A stretch of DNA of 64,000 bases from CAWBRT01 sp963791145 (GTDB taxonomy: Bacteria > Acidobacteriota > Terriglobia > Terriglobales > Acidobacteriaceae): contig CAWBRT010000008.1 of NCBI GenBank assembly GCA_963791145.1, positions 1-64,000 on the forward strand, written 5' to 3'. Below the pieces are notes generated by a model. That model worked only from the letters and a program-made list of their open reading frames with translations. It did not search any database and was not told where the DNA came from. Both the position numbers and the translations under genes were made by a program. Positions 41,453-49,716 of this stretch are shown here, in pieces (within the stretch, counting starts at the first letter, position 1; each line of letters starts with the position of its first letter).

Positions 41453-42842
41453 ATGTCTTATTCCATCCTGGTGATCGACGATGAGGCACTTACGCTGCGG
41501 ACCATCGGCCGCGCGTTGCAGGCGGAAGGCTACGAGGTCCGCGTCGCCGTCTCCGGCGAGGAAGGGCTGAAGCTGTTCCAGGAGGAGCCCACCGAGTTGG
41601 CGCTGGTCGACGTGGTGCTGCCCGGCATCGACGGCCTGGAGGTTCTGCGCCAGATCAAGAAGCGCAACAGCGCCACCGTGGTGCTGATGATGAGCGCCTA
41701 CCACATGGTGGACCGCGCCGTCGAATCGATGAAGCTGGGCGCCTACGATTACCTCATCAAGCCCTTCCACATCGTCGACATGTTGAACACGATTCGCCGC
41801 GCCAGCGAGATGCTGACCCTGCATGTGCGGGTGCGCGATTCCGTGCAGACCGAGCAGGGCCGCTACAACTTCGGCAAAGTCGTGACCCGCAATCCGGCCA
41901 TGCGCGAGATGCTGGAGATGGCGCGCAAGGCCGCTGAAGCGGACCGCACCACCATTCTCATCCAGGGCGAGAGCGGCACCGGCAAGGAGGTGCTGGCGAA
42001 GGCGATCCATTACGCCAGCCCGCGCGCCCAGAATCCGCTGCTGGACCTCAACTGCGCCGCCTTGCCTGACACCCTGCTGGAGAGCGAGTTGTTCGGCTAC
42101 GAGCCCGGCGCCTTTACCGACGCCCGCCGGCGCAAAGAAGGCCTATTGGAAAAGGCCGACGGCGGTACGCTGTTTCTCGACGAGATCGGCAACATGTCGG
42201 TGAGCGTGCAGGCCAAATTGCTGCGCGTGCTGGAACAGAGCAGCTTTATGCGACTGGGCGGCACCAAGCCGATCACGGTCGACGTGCGACTCATCTCCGC
42301 TACCAACAAGATGCTGAAGGAGTCGGCGGCCCGCGGCGAGTTCCGCGAGGATCTCTTTTACCGCCTGAATGTGGTTCCGCTCTACATCCCCGCGCTGCGC
42401 AACCGCCGCGAGGATATCGTCCCGCTGGCCCTTGAGCTGATGAAGCGCTACAACCAGGAGCTGAAAAAGAACTTCAGCGGCGTTACCCCCGTCGCCGCCG
42501 ACTTGCTCACCCAGTATCCCGTGGCCGGGCAACATTCGCGAGCTCAAGAACGTGATCGAGCGCACCATGATTCTGGCCCCGGAGGGCGAAATCGACGAGA
42601 GCAGCCTGCCGGAGGAGGTCAGAGATTACCAGTTCCATAACGCCGCTAACCCGCCCTCCGCACCCACCGCGGCCGGCGCTAGCGATGGAACAAAGTTGAT
42701 GAGCCTGCGCGAGCTCGAGCTGCGCCACATCCACGAAGTGCTGACCGCAACCGGCAACAATAAGGCGCAGGCATCCCGCATTCTGGGCATCCATCCAACC
42801 TCGCTGCTGCGCCGCCTCAAGAAAGAAAACAGCGAAGAATAG
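41453..42842 (+). CDS. NtrC-family sigma-54-dependent response regulator, frameshifted near the C-terminus
   Basis: A receiver (VIDDEALTLRT, phospho-Asp in LVDVVLPGIDG, Lys in LIKPFH) is followed by the AAA+ domain with Walker A GESGTGKEV, the sigma-54 contact loop GAFTDA in place of the usual GAFTGA, Walker B FLDEIGNMS, and the arginine-finger region EDLFYRLNVV. After LLTQYP the frame shifts at a CCC near 42510. The next frame continues with WPGNIRELKNVIERTMI and ends in a Fis-type helix-turn-helix (ATGNNKAQASRILGIHPTSL). Repaired length is ~463 residues, as expected. It should activate sigma-54 promoters on signal from the adjacent kinase. Confidence 0.92.
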
Positions 42843-43253
42843 CGGGTGCCCTAGGTCCCGCGCCGACAAGAACTCAGTTGAGACCAACCCTGCACCTTGT
42901 TCGGATATGCTGCCTGTAGCAAGCCGCTCTGATGGGTGAATGGGCTAACCTGGGGTAGTTTCTTAAGCGCATTCACTCATATTTGTAGCGCCGGCTTCCT
43001 CGCCGTCGGTTTTCTCGACATGCTATGCATCCGGGGTGCCCTGCCCTTTCGCATGCCTGCCAGCCCGCATAGCGGGCATAAGACGGTAGCCCCATGGCGT
43101 AAGCCTGGGGTAAGCGTGCAGGGTGCAGTTCTACTCTAGCCCGCGTAGCGGGCGTAAGAACTATCGCAGTTGCCCCGTGTCTGTCCCGCGCGGCGGGATG
43201 GGATAGTAAAGAGACAGGCTGGCGGGTGACGGCGACAGAACGGCGCGCCTAAC
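42843..43253. other. Gene-free region with scattered GC palindromes
   Basis: No coding frame is credible. Short perfect palindromes stand out: GCCCGCATAGCGGGC at 43063-43077, CCCCA/TGGGG around GGCGTAAGCC at 43090-43110, and GCCCGCGTAGCGGGC at 43139-43153. They precede the mirrored array at 43254. Confidence 0.6.
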
Positions 43254-43470
43254 CCATCGCGCCGTAGGCGCAATGCTTCTTGTTAGCCCCACCCTTCAGG
43301 GTGGGGAATCCGAATGTTGTCGGGTCGAGTCCCGTAGGGACGATGCCAACAAAATGACTCGTCCGGGCATGTGTTATTAAGCACTGTCCCTACGGGACTG
43401 GAATTCTATGAATACTGCCTCCCCGCACTGAAGCGCGGGGCTAATTTCACATAGCGCCTACGGCGCGATA
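43254..43470. repeat. Mirrored double unit of three palindromes each
   Basis: In order: GCGCCGTAGGCGC (43259-43271), CCCCACCCTTCAGGGTGGGG (43287-43306), GTCCCGTAGGGAC (43329-43341), then GTCCCTACGGGAC (43386-43398), CCCCGCACTGAAGCGCGGGG (43421-43440) and GCGCCTACGGCGC (43454-43466). The second three are the reverse complement of the first three in reverse order, so two ~90-bp units face each other. Confidence 0.85.
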
Positions 43471-43589
43471 TGCAAATCTGCCCGCGTTGGGCCGACGTGG
43501 GATAGTTCCAGACTCAACAGAAGATAACCCTCAAAAAAAGAAACGGCCCGCATTTGCCATGCGGGCGCGCAAGCGAATCGTAATTAGAC

Positions 43590-44249
43590 TTACTGTGGCT
43601 GCATGGTCGAAGCGATCGCCGCGGCGGCTTCGGCCAGAATGCGGTGGTGGATCGTGAACAGCGCCAGCTCCAGCCGGTCTGAGACACCGATCTTGTCGTA
43701 GACGTTGCGCAGGTAGTTCTTGACGACCTGCTCGGTGGTTCCCAACTGGGTGGCGATTTCCTTGTTCTTGTAGCCCTGCACGATGAGGGCGACGATACGC
43801 AGTTCCTTCGGCGTGAGGCGGTCGCGGACGCGCGCGCCCACAAAGTCGTCATTTTCGGGCGCGACGCCTGCCGCCGGCTTCAGCTCCTGCACGAAGCTCT
43901 GTCCGCCGGCCACCCGGCGAACGCAGCTCAGCAGCACCTCGCTGGTCACTGAGCGGAAGACCACCGCATCGGCGCCTTCGGACATGTAGCGCTGTGGATT
44001 CTCGCCGTTCTCGGCCAGCACCACCAGCCGGCTGCGCAGTTGCTGGGCGATCGGCCGCAGCGTGGGGTCGGAGGCCAGAAACCCGGCCGAGACGACCGCG
44101 ATGTTGGGGTGGAACTTCTGCAGCGCCATTTGCGCCTGTTCCGCCGTGGGCGCCTGGGCGACCACCCGGAAATCGTCCTCCACCGCCAGCACTTTGGCGA
44201 TACCGGCGCGGAAGATCGCCTGATTGTCAGCAACAATGATCTTGAGCAT
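43590..44249 (-). CDS. NarL-type regulator with a pseudo-receiver domain
   Basis: The 219-residue protein has a receiver-like fold (IIVADNQAIFRAGIAKVL) and a clear LuxR-type DNA-binding domain (LTPKELRIVALIVQGYKNKE, TTEQVVKNYLRNVYDKIG). At the position of the phospho-acceptor Asp it reads IAVVSAGFLAS, with Ser instead of Asp, and the second acidic residue at strand 1 is Asn. It therefore probably acts independently of phosphorylation. Its ATG overlaps the TGA stop of the PilZ gene (ATGA), so the two are translationally coupled. Confidence 0.88.
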   Translation of the reverse strand: MLKIIVADNQAIFRAGIAKVLAVEDDFRVVAQAPTAEQAQMALQKFHPNIAVVSAGFLASDPTLRPIAQQLRSRLVVLAENGENPQRYMSEGADAVVFRSVTSEVLLSCVRRVAGGQSFVQELKPAAGVAPENDDFVGARVRDRLTPKELRIVALIVQGYKNKEIATQLGTTEQVVKNYLRNVYDKIGVSDRLELALFTIHHRILAEAAAAIASTMQPQ

Positions 44250-44575
44250 CAGCTACCCGCCTTCTCTTGACGAACCAAATCGTATTCGTCGATGAGGCAC
44301 GCAACGCCCTTCTCCGGCGATTCGGAATCGGCTCTGATTACCCTACCCACGCAACGCAGGATCACATCCTGTTTGGCCCCGATCTCGCTTCCCGGAATGG
44401 TGATTTCAAACTCGACTCGCGAATTCACTTCCAGGGGCTCGTCGGTGCGCAGATAGACGCCGGCGGCGCTGATGTTCTCCGTCGTGCCTTCCTGGCCGGA
44501 GCTTGGCTCGGAACTGTTGACCAGTTTGATCGGCAGGTGCACCGGAAATCGCCTTCCGGTTCTCGCTTCCTTCAC
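44249..44575 (-). CDS. PilZ-domain protein (c-di-GMP binding)
   Basis: This 108-residue single-domain protein has the PilZ arginine motif (EARTGRRFPVHLP) and the second motif in ENISAAGVYL (N-x-S-x-x-G), which together bind c-di-GMP. The beta-barrel strands (VEFEITIPG, VILRCVGRVIRAD) complete the domain. There is no output domain, so it acts by protein contact, possibly with the coupled NarL-type regulator, whose start codon overlaps its stop. Confidence 0.9.
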   Translation of the reverse strand: MKEARTGRRFPVHLPIKLVNSSEPSSGQEGTTENISAAGVYLRTDEPLEVNSRVEFEITIPGSEIGAKQDVILRCVGRVIRADSESPEKGVACLIDEYDLVRQEKAGS

Positions 44576-44724
44576 GGGTATTCCTCCGGCATGCGTTGGG
44601 CCAAATTCAGTTTAAGGCAGTCTCAATCCGGGTTATATCACGGAAAAAGCGGCCAGTATAGCCGGAAGTATCGGATCAGGCACGGGGTTAAGCCGGCAGC
44701 ATCCGTGGGGGAGAAAGGCGGGAT

Positions 44725-44766
44725 AGGCGGTGATAGCAAAGGGACGCCCACTTTGAATCCGCTCTA
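44725..44766 (+). repeat. Right-end fragment of the 94-bp TIR element (copy 4)
   Basis: GGCGGTGATAGCAAAGGG and CCCACTTTGAATCCGCTCTA match the right half of copies 2 and 3. The last three bases (CTA on the plus strand) are the TAG stop codon of the minus-strand gene that begins at 44979. Confidence 0.75.
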
Positions 44767-44979
44767 ATCCCCGGCGAAAGGCCCTGCCGCCGTATATCCA
44801 AGTACCAGCGCGACTGCGGCCAGGATGGCGGCCGCCTGCGAGAAGTTCTGGCGGACGTTTCGCCTGACGTCCAGCCGCTCCCGGACGCTGCTGCGCAATC
44901 CGGAAACCGATTCGATCAGCCGCCGGCGATCTTCGGCGGCGCGCTCTTCCAGTACATCCGCGGGAAGCGGGTTGGTCAT
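44764..44979 (-). CDS. Small DUF3618-like membrane protein
   Basis: The 71-residue product has a charged N-terminal helix (EERAAEDRRRLIESVSGLRS, SVRERLDVRRNVRQNF), followed by one membrane helix (AAAILAAVALVLGYTAAG). The ExRRRLxxSVxxLRxxVRxRLDVRR pattern recalls DUF3618 and small holin-superfamily-like proteins. It is the last gene of a three-gene minus-strand operon (45934 to 44764), starting 21 bases after the middle gene. The stop codon is supplied by the repeat element. Confidence 0.75.
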   Translation of the reverse strand: MTNPLPADVLEERAAEDRRRLIESVSGLRSSVRERLDVRRNVRQNFSQAAAILAAVALVLGYTAAGPFAGD

Positions 44980-45000
44980 GGGGTCATCTCCTGGCTTTTC

Positions 45001-45429
45001 TTATGCCGCTCTCGTCTTCTGGGCTTCCGATTGCAGCCACGCCTGGTCTTGCTTCAGCACCCGCAGGGTGCGCTCGGGCTTCAGCCGTGCGCCGCGCAAA
45101 GTCTTGACGCCATAGGCAGCCGTCGCCCCGCCCGCCAGAGCGTACAGCGCGCACACGATGAAGAAAGCCGCCACATAGGCGAAGGGCGCGCCGTTAAATG
45201 CCAGCGCGATCAGCGCCACCAGGCCGCCGGTGAAGAGCAGAAAAGCCGTCATCAGCAACAAGGCTCCGCTCAGCAGCGCCGGCACGGATATCTTCAAGGC
45301 CGACATCTTCTCCTTCATCTCCACTTGCAGCATCTGCACGCGGGTGGAGATAAAGTCCTTGAGGTCGTCCCTCAAGTCGTGGAGCGCTTCCACGAGATTC
45401 TTTCCATTGTGTCCTGCCGCGTTATTCAC
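45001..45429 (-). CDS. Phage-holin-superfamily/YqjE-like membrane protein
   Basis: The 142-residue protein has an amphipathic N-terminus (NLVEALHDLRDDLKDFISTR, VQMLQVEMKEKM), two membrane helices (about 50-75 and 80-105: LLSGALLLMTAFLLFTGGL, YVAAFFIVCALYALAGGATA) and a basic cytoplasmic tail. This is the DUF1469/YqjE pattern. The GTG start is preceded by GGAGG and overlaps the end of the upstream gene by 8 bases, so they are coupled. Family members are small inner-membrane proteins whose mechanism is not known. Confidence 0.82.
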   Translation of the reverse strand: MNNAAGHNGKNLVEALHDLRDDLKDFISTRVQMLQVEMKEKMSALKISVPALLSGALLLMTAFLLFTGGLVALIALAFNGAPFAYVAAFFIVCALYALAGGATAAYGVKTLRGARLKPERTLRVLKQDQAWLQSEAQKTRAA

Positions 45430-45934
45430 GGGTTGACCTCCACAGCCTGATCCCAAAGCCGATTACGAAGAAAGCAGCCGCCAACCCGAGAATTACCTGG
45501 AGCGGATACTTGGCTTTGATCTCCTCCGCCCGATGGCGGGCCTCGGAAACTCTGTTCCGCGCCGCCTGATTCCAGTCGGAGAATTTCTCGCTCGCTCTCT
45601 GCTTGAACTGCGAACTTGCCTCGGCAAACTGCGATGCCGCCTCTGAGGCATCCTCAGAGACCTGTTCGGCCTGATCAGCCACTTGCCCGCGCACCAGTTG
45701 CAGGCCGCTACGAACGCGGCCGGAAACCCCGCGCGCATGCCGCACCGCCGTGCCCAGGACGCCTCCAATTCGCTCGGCCACCTCTTGCATTTGTTGCTCC
45801 CTAGTCCCCGCAGCGGGCAGCTCGAGCTCATGCTGGGAAGCTCCAGGCAAACTGGCCGGGGATTCTGCTGTGCGAAAGTCGGCGCCGTGCACGGGCCCTG
45901 TCGCTGGAGTCTGACCTGAGATAGATTCAGCCAT
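45422..45934 (-). CDS. YqjD/ElaB-like (DUF883) tail-anchored protein
   Basis: The 170-residue product has a long, charged, Ala/Gln/Glu-rich helical body (RGQVADQAEQVSEDASEAAS, QFKQRASEKFSDWNQ), then a C-terminal membrane helix (PLQVILGLAAAFFVIGFGIR). YqjD-like proteins anchor ribosomes or other partners to the inner membrane in stationary phase; whether this one does is inferred. It heads the operon with the YqjE-like and DUF3618-like genes. The divergent AT-rich region upstream probably holds its promoter. Confidence 0.78.
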   Translation of the reverse strand: MAESISGQTPATGPVHGADFRTAESPASLPGASQHELELPAAGTREQQMQEVAERIGGVLGTAVRHARGVSGRVRSGLQLVRGQVADQAEQVSEDASEAASQFAEASSQFKQRASEKFSDWNQAARNRVSEARHRAEEIKAKYPLQVILGLAAAFFVIGFGIRLWRSTRE

Positions 45935-46487
45935 CGAGTTTCTCGCCTTTCACGCGGGATACCTCCCTAGGATGAAGCCCGGCCAGGGTTTGTTGGCGCA
46001 CAGGTAAGTCAATCGAGAGCTGGAAGCACAGCTGGCTGAATGGAACCGGAAAGGCCCCATTTAGAGGAACAAGACAGGTAGTGCGAAAAATAGTTGTCAC
46101 TTCACTCGGCAGCATCGGTGGGAAAAGATGGCCAATGTTGCGATGCGCAACAGTTGCTGCAATTCTCCGCAGTACTTATTTACTGGAAGTATGTCTCTTG
46201 CAGTCAATGACTTACGTTAATGTTATCCAAGGATAATGTTGTGTACTTCAACTACACTGGTTTGGGTGTACAACGCTAACGATCGAAATCCATTGCGTCT
46301 TATGCTTATAAGCATATAAAAATAAACTATTTATATTATTGCTGGAATCTCTGCTGCCGTTTGGCCCGCTGCTTGCTTTTAGTAAGAGCGGCAGCGGCCT
46401 AGGTCCCCAGCGCAAACTAAGCGGCGGGACTCAACGGGGCAGGCCAGAATTCATAACTGCGAATCGCAGTTGGACCGGAGATCGGCA
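45935..46487. promoter_or_regulatory. AT-rich divergent control region with two palindromes
   Basis: This 550-base gap separates the YqjD-like operon from the GcvH-like gene. It turns markedly AT-rich between 46140 and 46350, unlike its surroundings. TTATCC-AA-GGATAA lies at 46223-46236 and a perfect 16-bp palindrome TATGCTTATAAGCATA at 46301-46316. These are candidate operators; no regulator is assigned. Confidence 0.5.
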
Positions 46488-47171
46488 ATGACCGTCATAC
46501 TCGTACTCGCTACCTTTATCACCTTCCTGGTGATCGACTACTTCCTCAGCCGGAAAAAGGCGCCCGTATTCGCCGAGCAGTTGCATTCGACTCGCCAGCC
46601 GAGCAATGCCTCTCGCCCGCTTCCCAACCTAGTGGACGGCTTCCAGGTACCCGATCATCTCCGTTATCACCCGGGCCACACCTGGGCGCTGAGCGAGAGT
46701 CCCAATCTGGTGCGGGTAGGCATGGACGAATTTGCCTCCAAGCTCATCGGCAAGGTCGAGGCTGTCGGCCTGCCGCAGCGCGGCCAATGGATCCGTCAGG
46801 GCCAGAAGATTCTGAGCTTCAAGAAAAACGGCGTGACGGTCGAAATGGTCTCCCCGATCGAGGGCAGCGTATCGGATGTGAACGAAGCCGTGCTCGCCGA
46901 TCCGGAGGCCTCGCGCCGGGATCCTTATGGTGATGGCTGGCTGCTGACGGTGCAATCGCCCGATGCCAAGACTAATTTCCGCAACCTCATGGGCGGAGCG
47001 CTGGCCCGCACGTGGATGGAAGAGGCCGTCGCCCGGCTGCTCAAGCGTCTACCGACCTCAACCGGTGAGCTGGCCCTGGCGCAAGATGGCGGCATCGCCA
47101 CCGACGAGTTGGCCGCCGGAGTGCCCGCGCAAGAATACAAGACGATCACGCAGGAGTTTTTCCTGGTCTGA
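46488..47171 (+). CDS. Membrane-anchored GcvH-like (lipoyl-fold) protein
   Basis: The 227-residue protein has an N-terminal membrane helix (MTVILVLATFITFLVIDYFL), then a GcvH-type domain (YHPGHTWALSESPNLVRVGM, EFASKLIGKVEAVGLPQRGQ, DPYGDGWLL) and a C-terminal extension of ~70 residues. In GcvH the lipoylated Lys lies eight residues before the conserved Pro of SP(I/V)xG. Here that position is Gly (FKKNGVTVEMVSPIEG), with lysines two and three residues earlier, so lipoylation is doubtful. The ATG with GGAG upstream was chosen. A role in glycine cleavage is unlikely without gcvT or gcvP nearby. Confidence 0.8.
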   Translation: MTVILVLATFITFLVIDYFLSRKKAPVFAEQLHSTRQPSNASRPLPNLVDGFQVPDHLRYHPGHTWALSESPNLVRVGMDEFASKLIGKVEAVGLPQRGQWIRQGQKILSFKKNGVTVEMVSPIEGSVSDVNEAVLADPEASRRDPYGDGWLLTVQSPDAKTNFRNLMGGALARTWMEEAVARLLKRLPTSTGELALAQDGGIATDELAAGVPAQEYKTITQEFFLV

Positions 47172-47190
47172 TGCCGCTGCCCGGTCGCAT

Positions 47191-47223
47191 ACCCCGGCAG
47201 ACCCAACCAGGGTTTGCCGGGGT
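47191..47223. terminator. Hairpin after the GcvH-like gene
   Basis: CCCCGGCAGACCC and GGGTTTGCCGGGG pair around AACCA twenty bases after the stop codon. There is no T-run, so termination would be weak or Rho-assisted. Confidence 0.4.
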
Positions 47224-47385
47224 TGCACGTTCAGGCGGGATGCGTGTTCCGCGGGCTGCCGATCGGACACGGCGTTCTCGCCGGAGGGCAGAAAAGAAGG
47301 TGAAATAAGCCACTCCGAATCCAACTGATTAACCAATAAGTTTTTATGATTTAATAAGTATTTTGATACGGTCCAGGAAGAAAAA

Positions 47386-47421
47386 GTGACTTCGGTCACC
47401 GCGAATCGTGATTTTTATCAC
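47386..47421 (+). promoter_or_regulatory. Two CRP/FNR-family type sites 22 bp apart
   Basis: GTGA-CTTCGG-TCAC (47386-47399) and GTGA-TTTTTA-TCAC (47408-47421) both match the GTGA-N6-TCAC core of CRP/FNR-superfamily operators. Their centres are 22 bp apart, two DNA turns, so bound dimers would lie on the same face. They are upstream of the RsbRD-like gene and the anaerobic-type cluster beyond it. The first site can also form a GTGAC-TTCG-GTCAC hairpin. Confidence 0.55.
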
Positions 47422-47607
47422 CGCCCTGACGGCAATTCCGGACAACACTTTACAGTGCCGAAACCTGGAGCGTTCCGGCGGAGGTCGGCGGCTGAGTTTT
47501 CTCCGGCGCGGACCGCGTGCACCCCAGCGAACTTCGTTCGCCGGGGCCCCCGCTGCCGGGTGTCCCGCAAATGGCGCTGGTGGGGGCCGAAGTAGCCGGG
47601 AGGTTTT

Positions 47608-48075
47608 ATGATACTGGCATACCGCATGGTTCGGCTGATCGAGAAGCACTCGCAGGACTTGGTGCTTTCCCATTTACAAAAAGTAGAGCAGAGCGAGCGT
47701 TGCCCGAGCTACCGCAATGTGCCACGTGAAGAGCTTGCCACCGCCGTGGGCGAGTTCTACCAGCGTTGTGGCGAGTGGTTGCTGGGCAGGACCGAGACCG
47801 ACATCCGGCAGCGCTTCGAGAAGATCGGGGCCCGCCGCGCTGAGCAGCAGGTGCCCATTTCCGAGCTCATCTGGTGTATCGCCCTGGTGAAAGAGAATCT
47901 CTGGGAATACCTGCGGGGCGGGAGCGAGGAAGAGAACACCTCGGAGGTGTTCAGCGAACTGGAAGTGCTGCAGTTGCTGGAGCAGTTTTTCGATCATGCC
48001 GTGTATTTCGCCGCTCTCGGTTATGAGCGGGCGCTGAGTTCTCCCTCGATGCAGGGCGCAGCCGCAGGGAGATGA
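47608..48075 (+). CDS. RsbRD N-terminal-domain-like protein
   Basis: The 155-residue all-helical protein (MVRLIEKHSQDLVLSHLQKV, LATAVGEFYQRCGEWLLGR, QVPISELIWCIALVKENLWE) resembles the N-terminal sensory domain of RsbR/RsbT co-antagonists, as found alone in some bacteria. The C-terminal helix (LEQFFDHAVYFAALGYERAL) fits that domain. A strong GGGAGG precedes the ATG. It lies upstream of, and on the same strand as, the CoA transferase by 40 bases, and downstream of two CRP/FNR-type sites. The proposed sensor role is an inference. Confidence 0.6.
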   Translation: MILAYRMVRLIEKHSQDLVLSHLQKVEQSERCPSYRNVPREELATAVGEFYQRCGEWLLGRTETDIRQRFEKIGARRAEQQVPISELIWCIALVKENLWEYLRGGSEEENTSEVFSELEVLQLLEQFFDHAVYFAALGYERALSSPSMQGAAAGR

Positions 48076-48114
48076 GAGCCCGGGCCCGCGGCACGGGACA
48101 CTAGACGAGGGACA

Positions 48115-49458
48115 ATGCCGCTCGATTCAGAGTATTCCGGCAAACTGAAGACAGCAGAAGAGGCGTTGCGGCAAGTTCACTCCGGAATGCGGATATTCGT
48201 GCATGCCAGCAGCGGATACCCCTATGCACTGGTCGATGCCTTGGCCGGGCGCTCCGCTCAGTTGCGCAACGTCGAAATCTGCCACCTGCTCACCTACAAC
48301 CACCTCTCCACATCCGAGGCGCAATACGCGTCCAGCTTCCGCCATACCTGTTGGTTCATCGGCGGCCACATGCGGGATCCTGTCGCCGAGGGGCGTGCCG
48401 ACTATGTTCCCATTCACCTGGGACAGGTCGAGCAGTTGGCCTTGCGGCGTCCGATGGACGTTGCGCTGATCCAGGTGTCTCCGCCCGACGAGCACGGGTT
48501 CGTCAGCCTGGGCGCGGCCGTGGAGGTCACGGCGGCCTTCGCGCGCAGCGCGCGTCATGTCATCGCGCAGGTGAACTCCTGCACTCCCTGGACCTGTGGG
48601 GAAAGCCAGCTTCACATCAGCGAAATCGACGTTTTCGTCGAGCACGCGCAGCCCCTGGCTGAATTCTCGCTGCACGAGCCCACCGAAACCGAGCGCATGA
48701 TCGCCCGCCACATTGCTCCGCTGATCGAGGACGGCGCGACTTTTCAGATCGGAATCGGGGGCGTGCCCGATGCCGTCCTGAGCCAACTGATGGATCGCCG
48801 CGACCTTGGCGTGCACACCGAAATCGTCTCCGACAGCATGATTCCGCTGATCGAGGCCGGCGTTGTCACCTGCGCCCGCAAGACGCTTCATCCGCGCAAA
48901 CTCGTGGTCGGCTTCGGCCTGGGCACGCGCCGCCTTTACGAATATGTGGACCGCAACCCATTCTTCGAATTCCGGCCGAACAGTTACGTGAATGATCCCT
49001 TCGTGATCGCCCAGAACGATGGCATCGTGGCCATCAACTCGGCGTTGCAGGTCGATCTGACGGGGCAGGTCTGCTCCGATTCCTTCGGGCAGCACTTCTA
49101 TAGCGGCTTCGGCGGCCAGGTGGATTTCATTCGCGGGGCGGGGCGCGCCAAGCAGGGAAGGCCGGTAATCGCGTTGCCTGCGACCGCCAAGAACGGTACT
49201 ATATCCCGCATCGTTCCCACACTGGAAAACGGCGGCGGGGTGGTGACCACGCGCGCCGACGTGCACTACGTGGCCACGGAATTCGGCCAGGTGGATTTGT
49301 ATGGCAAAAGCGTGAGAGAGAGGGCTCAACTGCTCATCTCCATCGCCCATCCATCGTTCCGCGAGGAGCTGTTCGAGCATTGTATGCGGGCGCGGTGGTT
49401 CCAGCGCAACCAGGCCGGCGGCTTGGCGCAGGGCATAGCGGCTGGAGTTTCGAGTTGA
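48115..49458 (+). CDS. Acetyl-CoA hydrolase/CoA-transferase family protein
   Basis: The 447-residue enzyme matches the class I acetyl-CoA hydrolase/4-hydroxybutyrate CoA-transferase family. The N-terminal domain has IFVHASSGYPYALVDAL and IQVSPPDEHGFVSLG. The C-terminal domain has FQIGIGGVPDAVLSQL, the catalytic Glu in GVHTEIVSDSMIPL, FYSGFGGQVDFIRGA and VIALPATAKNGTISRIVP. It would exchange CoA between an acyl-CoA and an acid such as acetate. Its place before the 2-oxoacid:ferredoxin oxidoreductase suggests it recovers or uses the acyl-CoA produced there, for example in fermentative ATP or acid formation. Confidence 0.92.
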   Translation: MPLDSEYSGKLKTAEEALRQVHSGMRIFVHASSGYPYALVDALAGRSAQLRNVEICHLLTYNHLSTSEAQYASSFRHTCWFIGGHMRDPVAEGRADYVPIHLGQVEQLALRRPMDVALIQVSPPDEHGFVSLGAAVEVTAAFARSARHVIAQVNSCTPWTCGESQLHISEIDVFVEHAQPLAEFSLHEPTETERMIARHIAPLIEDGATFQIGIGGVPDAVLSQLMDRRDLGVHTEIVSDSMIPLIEAGVVTCARKTLHPRKLVVGFGLGTRRLYEYVDRNPFFEFRPNSYVNDPFVIAQNDGIVAINSALQVDLTGQVCSDSFGQHFYSGFGGQVDFIRGAGRAKQGRPVIALPATAKNGTISRIVPTLENGGGVVTTRADVHYVATEFGQVDLYGKSVRERAQLLISIAHPSFREELFEHCMRARWFQRNQAGGLAQGIAAGVSS

Positions 49459-49716
49459 TCTGTTTCGCCTCCGGCGAGGGGCCGTGGTATTAATTAAGTA
49501 AGTAGCTCGGAAAAGGTGCGCGAAGCCTGGATCCGCAATGCCGGTTGTAATTGGCGGGGTGGTAACCTGGCTCTCCAACAAACACCGGTTTTGCACTTCG
49601 TGGGGTGCAAGTAACAAGCGAGATGCTACAGAATGTGGGTATCATAAGATCAACCCAAAAGGTCTTGTGAACTCCACCGATACGGAATTTGTTTTGCGGC
49701 AGCTATAGAGGGTTTC

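Noticed and set aside
43063..43470. Clustered palindromes considered as a CRISPR array
   Set aside because: The palindromes differ in sequence, spacing is irregular, and the arrangement is mirrored rather than tandem; no cas genes.
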